A stretch of DNA of 64,000 bases from assembly GCA_002753565.1 (NCBI GenBank), contig PEAM01000005.1, forward strand, positions 101,845 through 165,844. The letters are read 5' to 3'. Below are positions 35,596 through 45,151 of this stretch, piece after piece (within the stretch, counting starts at the first letter, position 1; every line of letters starts with the position of its first letter). This DNA is from Magnetococcales bacterium. GTDB taxonomy: Bacteria; Pseudomonadota; Magnetococcia; Magnetococcales; JADFYX01. The notes below the pieces were generated by a model. That model was not told where the DNA came from. It searched no databases and was given only the letters and a program-made list of their open reading frames with translations. The translations under genes were made by a program, and so were the position numbers.

Positions 35596-37671
35596 ATGAT
35601 CAACCCCCCCTTTTTTTTTGTCGTTGATGATGATGCGGTAACCCGGTTGATGCTCTGTCGTTTTCTAGAGCAGTTGGGCTATGTTACCCAGGGGTTGGTC
35701 AATGGAAAAGAGGCGGTGGCGGCACTGGATGAGAGCCTGCCCGACCTTATCTTGATGGATGCCAAAATGCCGGTGATGGATGGCTTTGAAGCGCTCTCCA
35801 TCATGAAGAAAAGAGCCGATACCAAAAATATCCCCGTTTTAATGATTACCGGTCTGAATGATGATGAATCGGTGGATCAGGCCTATGCGGCGGGGGCCGC
35901 CGACTTTATCACCAAACCCATCCACTGGGCCATCCTTCGAAACCGGGTGCGCTATCTCCTGAAAGATGTCGAAGCAGAGCGACAACTCTATCTGGCCTCC
36001 ACGGTGTTCAACAATACCGCTGAGGGAATTGTTGTAACCGATAGTCAGGGGTTTATCCAGTCGGTCAACCCGGCCTTTTCCGATATCACCGGCTATGGGG
36101 CTGATGAGGTGCTGGGCAACAACATGAACAAGGTCAGTTCGGGTCGCCACAGCAAATCCTTCTACAAAAAGTTTTGGGAATCCCTGGTTGTTACCGGGCG
36201 TTGGCAGGGGGAGTTTTGGAATCGGCGCAAAGATGGCTCAACCTTTCCCCAGTGGGTGACCATCAGTGCGGTTCGGGGAGCTGATGGAAAATGTACCAAT
36301 TATGTCGGGGTCTTCTCCGACCTCTCCACCCTGAAAGAGACCGAAGCCAATCTGCTCTACCTCTCCGGTCACGACACCCTGACCGACCTGCCTAATCGGC
36401 ATCTCTTTCAAGAGCGGCTGGCTCTGGCCTTGACCGAATCCAAAGAGCGGGATGGTCGGGTTGGTGTGATGCTGTTGGATTTGGACCGATTTAAAGTGGT
36501 CAATGAGACCCTGGGCCATGACAAAGGTGACCAACTGTTGGTAAGAGTCGGTCGCCGTCTGGTTAAATGTCTCTCTCAGCCTGCCACCTTGGGGCGGATG
36601 GGGGGCGACGAGTTTGGTGTTATTCTGCCTCGGCTCAACCACTCCCAAGAGGCAGCCCATATTGCACAGGAGATGTTGGAGTCGTTAAAAAAACCTTTCT
36701 CCATCGATGGGGAGGATATGGAGTTTTTTGTTGGCGCCAGCATCGGCATTGGCTTGGCACCTCTGGATGGGGAAGATGTCAAAACCCTGCTGAAAAGCAC
36801 TGATGCCGCCATGTATCACGCCAAAGAGCAAGGACGGAACAACTATCAGTTCTACCGCAACGACCTGAACACCGCTTCCATGGCGCGCATGTTAATGGAG
36901 AGCAGTCTGCGCAGTGCGTTGGATAAAGAGGAGTTTTTGCTCTATTTCCAGCCGCAGATGGATGTAAAAACAGGCAACTTGATTGGAGCAGAGGCGCTCA
37001 TCCGTTGGCAGCACCCTCTGCAAGGGATGATCATGCCGGGTGAGTTTATCTCTCTGGCTGAAGAGACCGGCCTGATTGTTCCCATGGGTGAGTGGGCGCT
37101 GCGCTCTGCCTGCAAGCAGATGCGCAGATGGAACAAGGCGGGCCTCCCCTCTGTTCGGGTGGCGGTCAACCTTTCGGGAATCCAGTTCAAGCAGCCGGAT
37201 TTTACCGAACTGGTTTTGAAGGTTATCAGCGAGACAGGGGTGGAACATCGATGGTTGGAGCTGGAGCTGACCGAGAGTATTGCCATGGGAGATGTCGAGG
37301 AGACCTTTACCAAGCTCGTTCAACTTTCCGAGAGCAACATTCAGTTGGCCATCGACGATTTTGGCACCGGCTTTTCCTCTTTAAGCTATCTGAAACGGTT
37401 TCCCATTGGCACCTTGAAAATTGACCGATCTTTTGTACGCAACTGTACCCAAGACCTGGAGGATGCCGCCTTGGTGCGGGCCATTATTGGCTTGGCCCAT
37501 AGTCTGGGGGTATCGGTGATTGCTGAAGGGGTTGAAGAGAAGGAGCAGTTGGCCTTTTTACGGGACCATGGTTGTAATGAAATTCAAGGCTATCTCTACA
37601 GCCGCCCTTTACCAGCCAAGGAGTTTGCCACTTTCATGAAAAACAATCCGGTAATGAAGGATGAAGAGTAA
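35596..37671 (+). CDS. Response regulator with PAS, GGDEF and EAL domains
   Basis: The 691-residue protein has a receiver domain (FVVDDDAVTRLML with LILMDAKMPVMDG), a PAS domain (AEGIVVTDSQGFIQSVNPAF), a diguanylate cyclase domain with intact MGGDEFG and a phosphodiesterase domain with GAEALIRW (EAL). No membrane segment is seen. Both catalytic motifs are complete, so it could make or degrade c-di-GMP depending on phosphorylation. It shares an 11-base overlap with the M1-like peptidase. It may respond to the hybrid kinase at 24923, although they are 8 kb apart. Confidence 0.93.
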   Translation: MINPPFFFVVDDDAVTRLMLCRFLEQLGYVTQGLVNGKEAVAALDESLPDLILMDAKMPVMDGFEALSIMKKRADTKNIPVLMITGLNDDESVDQAYAAGAADFITKPIHWAILRNRVRYLLKDVEAERQLYLASTVFNNTAEGIVVTDSQGFIQSVNPAFSDITGYGADEVLGNNMNKVSSGRHSKSFYKKFWESLVVTGRWQGEFWNRRKDGSTFPQWVTISAVRGADGKCTNYVGVFSDLSTLKETEANLLYLSGHDTLTDLPNRHLFQERLALALTESKERDGRVGVMLLDLDRFKVVNETLGHDKGDQLLVRVGRRLVKCLSQPATLGRMGGDEFGVILPRLNHSQEAAHIAQEMLESLKKPFSIDGEDMEFFVGASIGIGLAPLDGEDVKTLLKSTDAAMYHAKEQGRNNYQFYRNDLNTASMARMLMESSLRSALDKEEFLLYFQPQMDVKTGNLIGAEALIRWQHPLQGMIMPGEFISLAEETGLIVPMGEWALRSACKQMRRWNKAGLPSVRVAVNLSGIQFKQPDFTELVLKVISETGVEHRWLELELTESIAMGDVEETFTKLVQLSESNIQLAIDDFGTGFSSLSYLKRFPIGTLKIDRSFVRNCTQDLEDAALVRAIIGLAHSLGVSVIAEGVEEKEQLAFLRDHGCNEIQGYLYSRPLPAKEFATFMKNNPVMKDEE

Positions 37672-40036
37672 CGCCTCCCGCCACTTTTTGGTAGCTGCTC
37701 TTCTGCTCGCTCTCTTTCTGTTGGGGCAGGAGGCCGTCGGAGGAGAGCGCGCCTCTGAATCGGTTGTCAAACACTATCTAAACGTTGAGATTGATCCTGG
37801 AACCAAAAAACTGAAGGTGACCGATACCCTGGTTATTCCCAACCGATACCGGGCTAGCCTGGAGCAGGGCGGTGTGCGGCTCAATAGTGGTTTAAAGGTG
37901 ACCGCCTGGAAGGGGGCCAAGGTGAGCGCCCCGGAAAAATCTGAACCGTGTGGGGAGGGGGTCTGTACTCGATATTTTTTAACCATGGACTCTTCACCCG
38001 CGTCTCAGAGCCAGTTGACGGTTCGCTATGAGGGGGTGTTGGATGCCCCATCCAACCCCATTGAAGAGCGAGGGGTCGCACTCTCGGGGGGGGATTACTG
38101 GTACCCCTCTTTTTCTGCCGATTTTTTGCAGTTTGAGTTGAAGGTCAAACTGCCCAAAGCGTGGAAATCGGTTAGCCAAGGCAGCCGAATTTTTGTCGGC
38201 TCTTCCAAAGCGAAATCTGCCGACTTCTCCTGGTCAGGCTGGCAAACCCACCGCCGAACAGATGAAATCCACCTGGTAGCCGGGCCCTGGTTTGAGTATG
38301 AACAGAGAATGGCTGACGGCACCCATCTTTTAGCCTTTTTCCGCCAGGATGAACCGGAGCTGGCCAAGCGGTATCTACAGTTATCGGCAGGGTATATCGA
38401 ACTGTATCGGGAGCTGCTTGGCCCCTATCCCTATAAAAAATTTGCGGTTGTGGAAAATTTCCACCAAACCGGACTGGGTATGCCCTCTTTTACCCTGTTG
38501 GGCTCGCGGGTTATGCGTCTTCCCTTTATTCTGCACACCTCCCTTCCCCATGAAATTTTACATAACTGGTGGGGAAATGGGGTGTTTGTTGACTATGAGA
38601 AGGGGAATTGGTCTGAGGGGTTGACCGCCTATCTTTCTGACTATTGGCTCAAGGAGCGTCGGGGGGAGGGGATGATTTATCGACGGAATATCCTGATTGG
38701 CTATGGTGATTTTGTTCGAGAGTCCAACGAAATTCCCCTGACTGGGTTCCGTGCACGACACAACGAAGCCTCGCAGGCTGTGGGGTATGGTAAGGGGGCT
38801 TTTTTCTTCCATCAACTGCGTCAAACCCTGGGTGACACCGCTTTTATTGCCGGTCTTCAACATTTTTATCGGATCAATCGGTTTAAACGGGCCTCTTACG
38901 CAACGCTTCAACAAAGTATGGCTCTGGCATCAGGAGAGGATTTAAGCGGTTTTTTTACGCAATGGACCACGCGAACCGACCTCCCTTCTCTGCAGATCAA
39001 ACAGGCCTCTTCGCAAGAGAAGAGAGACCGACACTATACCGTCTCTTTCACCCTTGAGCAGAGCCAAACAAGCCAGAAACCGTTCTCTTTACGGGTTCCA
39101 CTTTCAATCACCGTGGTTGGAGAGCCGCAACCGCTCTTTTTCTATCGGAAGATGGAGAAAATTCAACAGCATTTTGAGATAACCGTTCCACTGCGGCCCA
39201 TCCGTTTGGATGTGGATGCCAGCTACGATCTTTTCCGAACCCTCCACTCTCAGGAGCGCCCCATCACCCTCTCCCGAGCGTTTGGTGCCAAGCGGGGGCT
39301 GATTATCTATCCTTCCGAGTCATCGAAAAAAGAGGTGGAGATCTATCGAAACGTTGCTTTGGCTTGGAATGTGGGCATCACCCCAGATGATGCGCTCTCT
39401 CAACTTCCCAGGCACCGGGCAGTCTGGCTGTTTGGAAAATCCAACCGTTTTGAGCCGCTGTTACTTAATTCTCTCTACCGCTTTGAGGTCGGAGAGGGGG
39501 TTCAGACCAAGCGAATCCAGATTCGGGGAGAGTGGTACGACGACCGAAAGCAGGCCATTGTTCTGGTGGGACGCAACCCAGGCGACCCCAAATCCGCTTT
39601 GGTACAGATTATGGCCAGGCCAGATAAATTCCCAGCACTTCTTCCCATCCTGGCTCGTAAGCTTCCCCATTATGGGCAATACAGCTATCTGGTTTTCCGC
39701 AGTGAGGATGGCAGCAATCAGGTAAAAGGCCAGTGGCCTTCTGCCGGATCAGCCTTAAGTGTGACTTTCGACAGTGACGGGGAGTCTGTCGCAGCCAAAG
39801 TGGCGGCCCAACCTCGACCGTCTACCCCCCTGGCTGTTCCGGTTCTGGAAGCGCCGACCAAACCGGTCATACTAAAGAAAAGGCTGCCCAAACTGTTGAT
39901 TGAAGAGGAGAAACTCTCCCCTTCAGAGGTGGTCCCCCCAACTCAAGGAGAGCCCCCTGCTGCCCTTCTTAAAAAGAAAAGCAAGCGGGAATCACTCTTT
40001 CCAGAGCCTGTTCAGGTGCCGCTATCAAGTCAATGA
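37661..40036 (+). CDS. M1-like (gluzincin) peptidase, exported
   Basis: The 791-residue protein starts with an N-terminal export signal (FLVAALLLALFLLGQEAVGG). The gluzincin site is HEILH at residues 297-301 with the downstream glutamate Glu319 in WSEGLTAYLSDY, the spacing of M1 peptidases. The typical GxMEN exopeptidase motif is not evident (GLGMPSFTLLG instead), so classical aminopeptidase action is uncertain. The last 100 residues are a proline/lysine-rich low-complexity tail. Its role near two c-di-GMP enzymes is unknown. Confidence 0.82.
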   Translation: MKSNASRHFLVAALLLALFLLGQEAVGGERASESVVKHYLNVEIDPGTKKLKVTDTLVIPNRYRASLEQGGVRLNSGLKVTAWKGAKVSAPEKSEPCGEGVCTRYFLTMDSSPASQSQLTVRYEGVLDAPSNPIEERGVALSGGDYWYPSFSADFLQFELKVKLPKAWKSVSQGSRIFVGSSKAKSADFSWSGWQTHRRTDEIHLVAGPWFEYEQRMADGTHLLAFFRQDEPELAKRYLQLSAGYIELYRELLGPYPYKKFAVVENFHQTGLGMPSFTLLGSRVMRLPFILHTSLPHEILHNWWGNGVFVDYEKGNWSEGLTAYLSDYWLKERRGEGMIYRRNILIGYGDFVRESNEIPLTGFRARHNEASQAVGYGKGAFFFHQLRQTLGDTAFIAGLQHFYRINRFKRASYATLQQSMALASGEDLSGFFTQWTTRTDLPSLQIKQASSQEKRDRHYTVSFTLEQSQTSQKPFSLRVPLSITVVGEPQPLFFYRKMEKIQQHFEITVPLRPIRLDVDASYDLFRTLHSQERPITLSRAFGAKRGLIIYPSESSKKEVEIYRNVALAWNVGITPDDALSQLPRHRAVWLFGKSNRFEPLLLNSLYRFEVGEGVQTKRIQIRGEWYDDRKQAIVLVGRNPGDPKSALVQIMARPDKFPALLPILARKLPHYGQYSYLVFRSEDGSNQVKGQWPSAGSALSVTFDSDGESVAAKVAAQPRPSTPLAVPVLEAPTKPVILKKRLPKLLIEEEKLSPSEVVPPTQGEPPAALLKKKSKRESLFPEPVQVPLSSQ

Positions 40037-40103
40037 TTCCAAGGGTTTGATTAAAACGTCAATATCATCTTGGGTTGGAAACTCCTGATTGGGTCTGCCC
40101 TTG

Positions 40104-41726
40104 TTAATGGGATTGCCCAGCTGTACAAACCTGATTTCTTCCCCCCTCTTTGGCACGATAGAGGGCAATATCCGCCGCTTTGATCAGAGCATTGCAATCT
40201 TGTGTGTAGCCAGAGTGGGGGTAGATGGCAATGCCAATGCTGATGGTAACCTGAAGCCCATCCACGCGCAGATCTTCAATCTTTTTGCGAAACCGATCAG
40301 CCGCATCCACAATACCAGGGGCAATGGTGTTGGGCATGATGACGCAAAACTCTTCTCCGCCATATCGACAACAGTAGTCGACATTGCGAAAATGATCTTT
40401 CATGGTAAAAGCAATGGCCTGGAGGACCCGATCTCCCTGATCATGACCGTGTTCATCATTAAAGCGTTTAAAATGATCGACATCAAAAAGAAGAAAGCCA
40501 AACTCCAGTTTATAACGTCTTGCCCGATCAAACTCCTCTTTAACAAGCTCATCCATTCGCCGACGGTTGAAAAGATTGGTCAGTCCATCCGTGTGGGAGA
40601 GATCTCGCAGTTGCTCTTCAAGCTTTTTCTCCTCGGTCACATCCCGAATAAGAACCGCTGAGCCGATAACACCCTCCCCGGAATCCTTGATGGTGGAGGC
40701 ATAGACACTGAGGACATGGTTGTTGAAGACCAGAATATCCGGCATGCCAACCCCGGATTTTTCCATAAATTGATGCAGGAAATCCGGGTCATCAAACAGG
40801 TTGAGAAAACCCTCTTTGGCAATCTGCATCTCTGTTTTTCCCAACAGTCGTTGGGCGGATGGATTGACAAGAACAACCTTGCCTTGATCATCGGTGGCAA
40901 CAATGCCCTCTCTGGCACCAAGAAGAATGGTGTTGAGCTTCTTTTTTTCACTCTCCAGCCCTTGGTGGGTCAGCTTTAAATCGAGACACATCTGGTTGAA
41001 AATACGTGCCATATCACTGATCTCATCTTTGCCGACGATGGGCACCCGTTGCTCTAGGTTTCCGCTCGCCAGCTTGCTCATGGCACCGGTTACCTGAGAG
41101 ATTGGGAAGATAACGGAGCGTCTGACAAAAAAAACCAGAAACAGAAGACAGAGGCTGATGGTGATTAAGGTAATGGTGGTGTGTAAAATCTCCCGGTCCA
41201 TCCGCTGCTTGCGCTGGGTAATATCAAAATAGATCTCGAAAGCCCCCTGAAACCGCCCCTCTGCCATAATGGGGACATAGGTTTCAACCACATCGATGGA
41301 AAGGGTTTCTCCCTCCATGGATTTCTGATTTTTAGAGGCGGTTTTAGAGAAGACCTCCCCTTTGGCAACCTTGTTTTGGAAATAATCCTTTGTGTTGCGG
41401 TCGCCAATCTCCTTTTTAACCGAAGAGTGAATAATCTCACCATCAGGAGCAAAAATGCGGTATTTCATGACATGAAAATTGTTAACAACCAGGTGAGTCT
41501 GATCTTTAAACTGGGGCGATAGCTCCAAAATGTTTGATTGATCGGCGGCGTTCTCTTTCATGATGGAGACCAGATGATTGGCCACCTTGATGGCATCCTC
41601 TTCGGTATTGGCCGTCAATAGAGAAGAGAAATGGGGGATGGTGAAAAAGACGGAATAGAGGGGGAGAGTGATGGCAATGAGAATGGAAATAAGGAAACTA
41701 TTTCTTAAAAAACGGTATTTTAACAT
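40104..41726 (-). CDS. Membrane-bound sensor diguanylate cyclase
   Basis: The 540-residue protein has a first membrane segment (FLISILIAITLPLYSVFF), a periplasmic sensor region of about 150 residues, a second membrane segment (TLITISLCLLFLVFFV), a HAMP linker, a PAS domain (ILLGAREGIVATDDQGKVVLVNPSA) and a GGDEF-type domain with YGGEEFCV, an accepted active form. It should make c-di-GMP in response to a periplasmic signal. The start at 41726 has GGGGAGA upstream. The gene directly borders the magnetosome cluster, with a large palindrome in its leader. Confidence 0.92.
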   Translation of the reverse strand: MLKYRFLRNSFLISILIAITLPLYSVFFTIPHFSSLLTANTEEDAIKVANHLVSIMKENAADQSNILELSPQFKDQTHLVVNNFHVMKYRIFAPDGEIIHSSVKKEIGDRNTKDYFQNKVAKGEVFSKTASKNQKSMEGETLSIDVVETYVPIMAEGRFQGAFEIYFDITQRKQRMDREILHTTITLITISLCLLFLVFFVRRSVIFPISQVTGAMSKLASGNLEQRVPIVGKDEISDMARIFNQMCLDLKLTHQGLESEKKKLNTILLGAREGIVATDDQGKVVLVNPSAQRLLGKTEMQIAKEGFLNLFDDPDFLHQFMEKSGVGMPDILVFNNHVLSVYASTIKDSGEGVIGSAVLIRDVTEEKKLEEQLRDLSHTDGLTNLFNRRRMDELVKEEFDRARRYKLEFGFLLFDVDHFKRFNDEHGHDQGDRVLQAIAFTMKDHFRNVDYCCRYGGEEFCVIMPNTIAPGIVDAADRFRKKIEDLRVDGLQVTISIGIAIYPHSGYTQDCNALIKAADIALYRAKEGGRNQVCTAGQSH

Positions 41727-41763
41727 AGTATCTCCCCAGGATTTCTTGAATTTCAGTACAACA

Positions 41764-41797
41764 GCGCACAGTATTAACACATGTTAATACTGTGCGC
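41764..41797. promoter_or_regulatory. Large palindrome at the edge of the magnetosome cluster
   Basis: A perfect 16-bp inverted repeat (arms GCGCACAGTATTAACA and TGTTAATACTGTGCGC) with a two-base centre lies 37 bases upstream of the diguanylate cyclase and 34 bases after the end of mamZ. There is no T-run, so it is either a factor-dependent hairpin terminator for the mamX-mamZ transcript or an operator for the cyclase gene. Confidence 0.6.
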
Positions 41798-41830
41798 AAT
41801 CCCTAATAATTGGCAGTGGTCCGAGAAAGG

Positions 41831-43777
41831 TTAAGCCAGGGGGGTGCTGTGAAAACGTCTTTTCTCTTTGGGTTGTCCCCACCGATAACCGAGAAGAATC
41901 AGCACCAGGATACCGTAAACATAGGGTTCCCCATTCTCGTGGGTGGCGGCAAGCCAGAAGTGGAGTGCGACAAGAATGTTCATAACATAGACAGAACGAT
42001 GAATGGATTTCCAGGTTTTTCCGCCCAGTTTTCGGACCATCTGCCTGGTAGAGGTGATGGCTAATACGATGAGAATCAGAAAGGCAACCACGCCAAGTAG
42101 AATAAAAGGCCGCTTGCCAATATCTTGAAGAATTTCCGTGATGTTAAACACCCACTCCAGCCAAAAATAGGTCAACACATGAAGGGCAGCATAGAAAAAG
42201 GCGTAGAGGCCGATCATGCGGGAGTACTGCATGAGAAGTTTGACCCGGGTAATCTCTGCAATCGGTCGCAAAGCCAAAGAGAGTAAGAGAAAATTAAAAG
42301 CCCAATCACCAAGATATCGGTTGATAAAACCCACCGGCATCTGCCCTAAAGAGCTGCCAGGTGTCACACCACCGATCAAGACCCGACCCACCAACCAGAT
42401 GATCGGCAGAAGAGAAAACATGAAGATAAGCGGTTTTAAATTGGTTTTACGCCGTTTTGTCAGCTTATGCTCGGTACTTTCATCCAGCCCGCTTCTAATC
42501 AGCCAGAAGGCGTAAAGCATGACCAGCAGGTTGCTGGCGCCAATGACGATAAAGGGGGCCTTGGGACCCACGGCATCAAAATAGTAGCCACCACTCTGAA
42601 CCAGCATGACAATGCCGATTCCACTCACCAAAAACAGGATACCCTGCACCGACCCCAAAACATGTTTGGGGGATAGCTCAGCGGCAAGGATTTTGGGGGC
42701 AATCAGACAGCCGGCCTGGCCGACGCCAACCAAAAAGAGAGGGATCAGCAGGGTTGGCCAGTCAAAAGGGTTGACCACCAGCCAGCCCAGCAACAGAAAC
42801 CCCAACCCAGCCAGAGAGAGGCTGGCCCCAATAGCGGAGATACGGCTATGGGTCTCCATATAGTGGCGCCACAAAGGCATGGAGACCAAAATCACCAGCC
42901 CGATATAACCCAGCATCATACCAGCTTGACCAGCTGCATAGGCACGGGAGACCCCCACCACATCGGCAAAAGAGACAAACCAAAGGGAGAGAAACAGACT
43001 GATAACCAACATGTCGGCCCGAACATAAAAGGCGGCCGCAAAGCACAGTTGCATGCGGGGATCGTTGGAGATCAGCTCCCACGCTTGGGAAAAGGGCAGG
43101 GCAGGGATCTCCTCGTCAGTGATCGGCTGAACCGGCAAGTGCTGTTTAACCAATAGTGCACCCGCTACTGCAACCAGAAAAGGCATGAGCATGATAACCG
43201 GGACGCTGGAGACGGAGTTGGGAATCTGCATGAGAATCGCGCAGAGGAGTGTGCTTCCCAGTGCCATCATGGTGACCATGTTGGGGAGCAGAATGGGGCG
43301 ATCTTGAGAGAGGGTCGCATCTCCACCCAGAGTGGAGAGCTGCATCTGAACGGTGTCTGTTCCCAACGAGACCAAAATACGCATCATGTAATAGAAGGTC
43401 AGGCTGCTGATACCGATGGCAAGTTCTAGATTTTTACTGATGGGAATCAGCAAGGCACCGAAAGCGGCTATTAAAAAACCGTAAAAAAGCGACTGTATTC
43501 GGCGGTTTTGGCTCCAAGGAAGGCCCAGGAAAAAAATCAGACCCAGACTAAACATCTGGGTGACCACCTGCAGATGGGCGTTAATGGTTCCCTCTTCTTC
43601 GTAGGGGATGATGATCACCTCATCAAGAAAAAGCGGCTGGAGCGCAACAGTAAGAGAGATGACCAGTGTGCTGATGGCAGAGATCAGATAGAAGATGGTC
43701 CACTGTTTGCGGTCCAGTATAGGGTTGGCTTTTTCGCCTTGTTGACTGTTTTCTATCCTGTTATCCATATCCAACAC
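41831..43777 (-). CDS. mamZ: MamZ: MFS transporter fused to a ferric-reductase-like domain
   Basis: The 648-residue membrane protein has an N-terminal major-facilitator part of 12 segments (LFLDEVIIIPYEEEGTINAHLQ; GQAGCLIAPKILAAELSP), clearly related to MamH of this window, and a C-terminal YedZ/ferric-reductase-like part. The latter carries histidines in FYAALHVLTYF and SIHRSVYVMNILVALHFW that would bind haem b. MamZ is known to influence iron redox state and crystal form together with MamX. It starts at GTG 43777 directly after the mamX stop, or at an ATG nine bases later; GGAGGAG lies upstream. Confidence 0.95.
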   Translation of the reverse strand: MLDMDNRIENSQQGEKANPILDRKQWTIFYLISAISTLVISLTVALQPLFLDEVIIIPYEEEGTINAHLQVVTQMFSLGLIFFLGLPWSQNRRIQSLFYGFLIAAFGALLIPISKNLELAIGISSLTFYYMMRILVSLGTDTVQMQLSTLGGDATLSQDRPILLPNMVTMMALGSTLLCAILMQIPNSVSSVPVIMLMPFLVAVAGALLVKQHLPVQPITDEEIPALPFSQAWELISNDPRMQLCFAAAFYVRADMLVISLFLSLWFVSFADVVGVSRAYAAGQAGMMLGYIGLVILVSMPLWRHYMETHSRISAIGASLSLAGLGFLLLGWLVVNPFDWPTLLIPLFLVGVGQAGCLIAPKILAAELSPKHVLGSVQGILFLVSGIGIVMLVQSGGYYFDAVGPKAPFIVIGASNLLVMLYAFWLIRSGLDESTEHKLTKRRKTNLKPLIFMFSLLPIIWLVGRVLIGGVTPGSSLGQMPVGFINRYLGDWAFNFLLLSLALRPIAEITRVKLLMQYSRMIGLYAFFYAALHVLTYFWLEWVFNITEILQDIGKRPFILLGVVAFLILIVLAITSTRQMVRKLGGKTWKSIHRSVYVMNILVALHFWLAATHENGEPYVYGILVLILLGYRWGQPKEKRRFHSTPLA

Positions 43778-44530
43778 TCACTCCTCCTCATGGTTTAGGG
43801 AGGCGCCAGGCTCCCAAAGCCCTACCATGTGGGTGTTGCGGAGGTCGCAAAGCTGTCCATTGACAGAAAGGGTTTTAACGTACTGAATCTGGGGGTTTCT
43901 GCGGCCAATCTCCCGATAGGCGGTACCCTTGACAAACAGCCCGGTCTGAACGCTGCAGCCCTGCTCAACCAAAAATTTCTTGGGAGCCAGATTGTACCAA
44001 GCCGGTTTGCTGATTCCGTTGTCGATCATGACATTGAGGTTCTCCCGCCCAGACTGAACGGTTTTTTCTACAATCCGAACAATCTTGCCTTGAATTCGAG
44101 TCAGCTTAAACCGTTCGTGCATTTCTGGATCGAAAGTGTTGGCAGGGGTAATGACCGGTATGATCTGAGCGACGGCAATGGATTGGGCCGCACTTCGTGG
44201 GCTGATTATTTTATGGCAGTGGGAGCAGAGCTGCTTCTCTCGCCCATCCCGGTGGGGAGCTGGTGCGCCGGCAACGATGGGAGGGATCACTTTGGAACGG
44301 CCCGACAGGGTAGGGTTGATGATCTCATGACAACTGGAGCAGACCATCTTCTGTCGCCCAGCCCGATGGGGAGAGGGAACCCCGGCGGAGATGGGCGGCG
44401 CCTTGTCGTAGACATGGTCATTCCATGGGTCATCTTTGACAACGGAGAGCAGCAGCAGAGCCATGCCGAAAACAATTCCGACGGCCATGATCCATTCAGC
44501 AATATTCAAGGTTACTACGTTTCCGCCCAA
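43778..44530 (-). CDS. mamX: MamX: magnetochrome protein with two haem-c sites
   Basis: One N-terminal membrane anchor (AVGIVFGMALLLLSVV) is followed by two magnetochrome motifs with CSSCH at residues 64-68 and CSHCH at 102-106, each preceded by a PHR-x-GR stretch, and a C-terminal domain of about 120 residues. That last domain (LTRIQGKIVRI, NGQLCDLRNTHMVGLWEPG) matches MamS of the plus-strand operon. MamX is thought to move electrons for iron oxidation or reduction together with MamZ. It is placed directly before mamZ. Confidence 0.95.
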   Translation of the reverse strand: MGGNVVTLNIAEWIMAVGIVFGMALLLLSVVKDDPWNDHVYDKAPPISAGVPSPHRAGRQKMVCSSCHEIINPTLSGRSKVIPPIVAGAPAPHRDGREKQLCSHCHKIISPRSAAQSIAVAQIIPVITPANTFDPEMHERFKLTRIQGKIVRIVEKTVQSGRENLNVMIDNGISKPAWYNLAPKKFLVEQGCSVQTGLFVKGTAYREIGRRNPQIQYVKTLSVNGQLCDLRNTHMVGLWEPGASLNHEEE

Positions 44531-44699
44531 TCAAAAAGTTCGGTGCCAGATTGACAAGCCCGGCGTTGATTTCCGACCAACCCTCCTGGCTATTCTGCCC
44601 TACACCCCCCTGTAATTCAAGAGCGTTTAAGATTGATGAGTCTCCATGCTGCAGATAAACCAAAGGGCGTGGCCCAAACACCCGTTCCAAGAGTAAAAG
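44531..44699. other. Gap between mamX and the small membrane gene
   Basis: No supportable gene. A 64-codon frame here has random composition. A promoter for mamX-mamZ could lie in this gap, but I see no convincing -35/-10 pair. Confidence 0.4.
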
Positions 44700-45029
44700 T
44701 TACTCCTTCTTTGAGGGGGGGTCATAAACCAGCATATGGACCAGAGTCAACCCTACAAAAACCCAGGCGGCTATTGGATGAATGCGCATGGGGCGCAAAA
44801 TCTTCAAGCCGGTCATCATGGTGACGGCCAGAGAGGCCGCCATGCCGGATTTGACCACTTCTCGCCCTTTGCGACGTCTTTGATTGCGGCGTTGAGAGGT
44901 TTTTCTTCTCTCCTGGATGGCGGATCTTTTGGTTGACGGAGCTCTCTCCCCAGATGACAAACGGGCAGAATCCGGGGGGCGCTTATCGGCTGTGGGCGGG
45001 GTAGTTAGTTCAGAGGTCCGTGCATCCAT
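44700..45029 (-). CDS. Small basic membrane protein, possible haem-b helix
   Basis: The 109-residue protein has a basic, arginine-rich N-terminal half (ERRKTSQRRNQRRRKGRE), then one or two hydrophobic segments ending in RIHPIAAWVFVGLTLVHMLVY. In this last segment two histidines lie 17 residues apart at the ends of a helix, with the pattern IHP...LVHML known from cytochrome-b-type helices (DUF4405-like). I do not recognise a named mam gene. Its place between mmsF and mamX, and its own upstream terminator, put it in the transcription unit with mamX and mamZ, whose products also handle haem. Haem binding is inference. Confidence 0.6.
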   Translation of the reverse strand: MDARTSELTTPPTADKRPPDSARLSSGERAPSTKRSAIQERRKTSQRRNQRRRKGREVVKSGMAASLAVTMMTGLKILRPMRIHPIAAWVFVGLTLVHMLVYDPPSKKE

Positions 45030-45151
45030 GGCCTTATTCTCGTTGCTATGACTTGGAAAGGGTGAGGCTACTGTTTAAATAATAATGCATCTCATTACTA
45101 TTTAAGTCCAGAAAAAAAGCAGGCTGGCTTGAGGAGGTATCGATTCCAGAT

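Noticed and set aside
44496..44690. 64-codon frame upstream of mamX, considered as a mamY-like remnant
   Set aside because: Composition looks random and no MamY similarity is visible.
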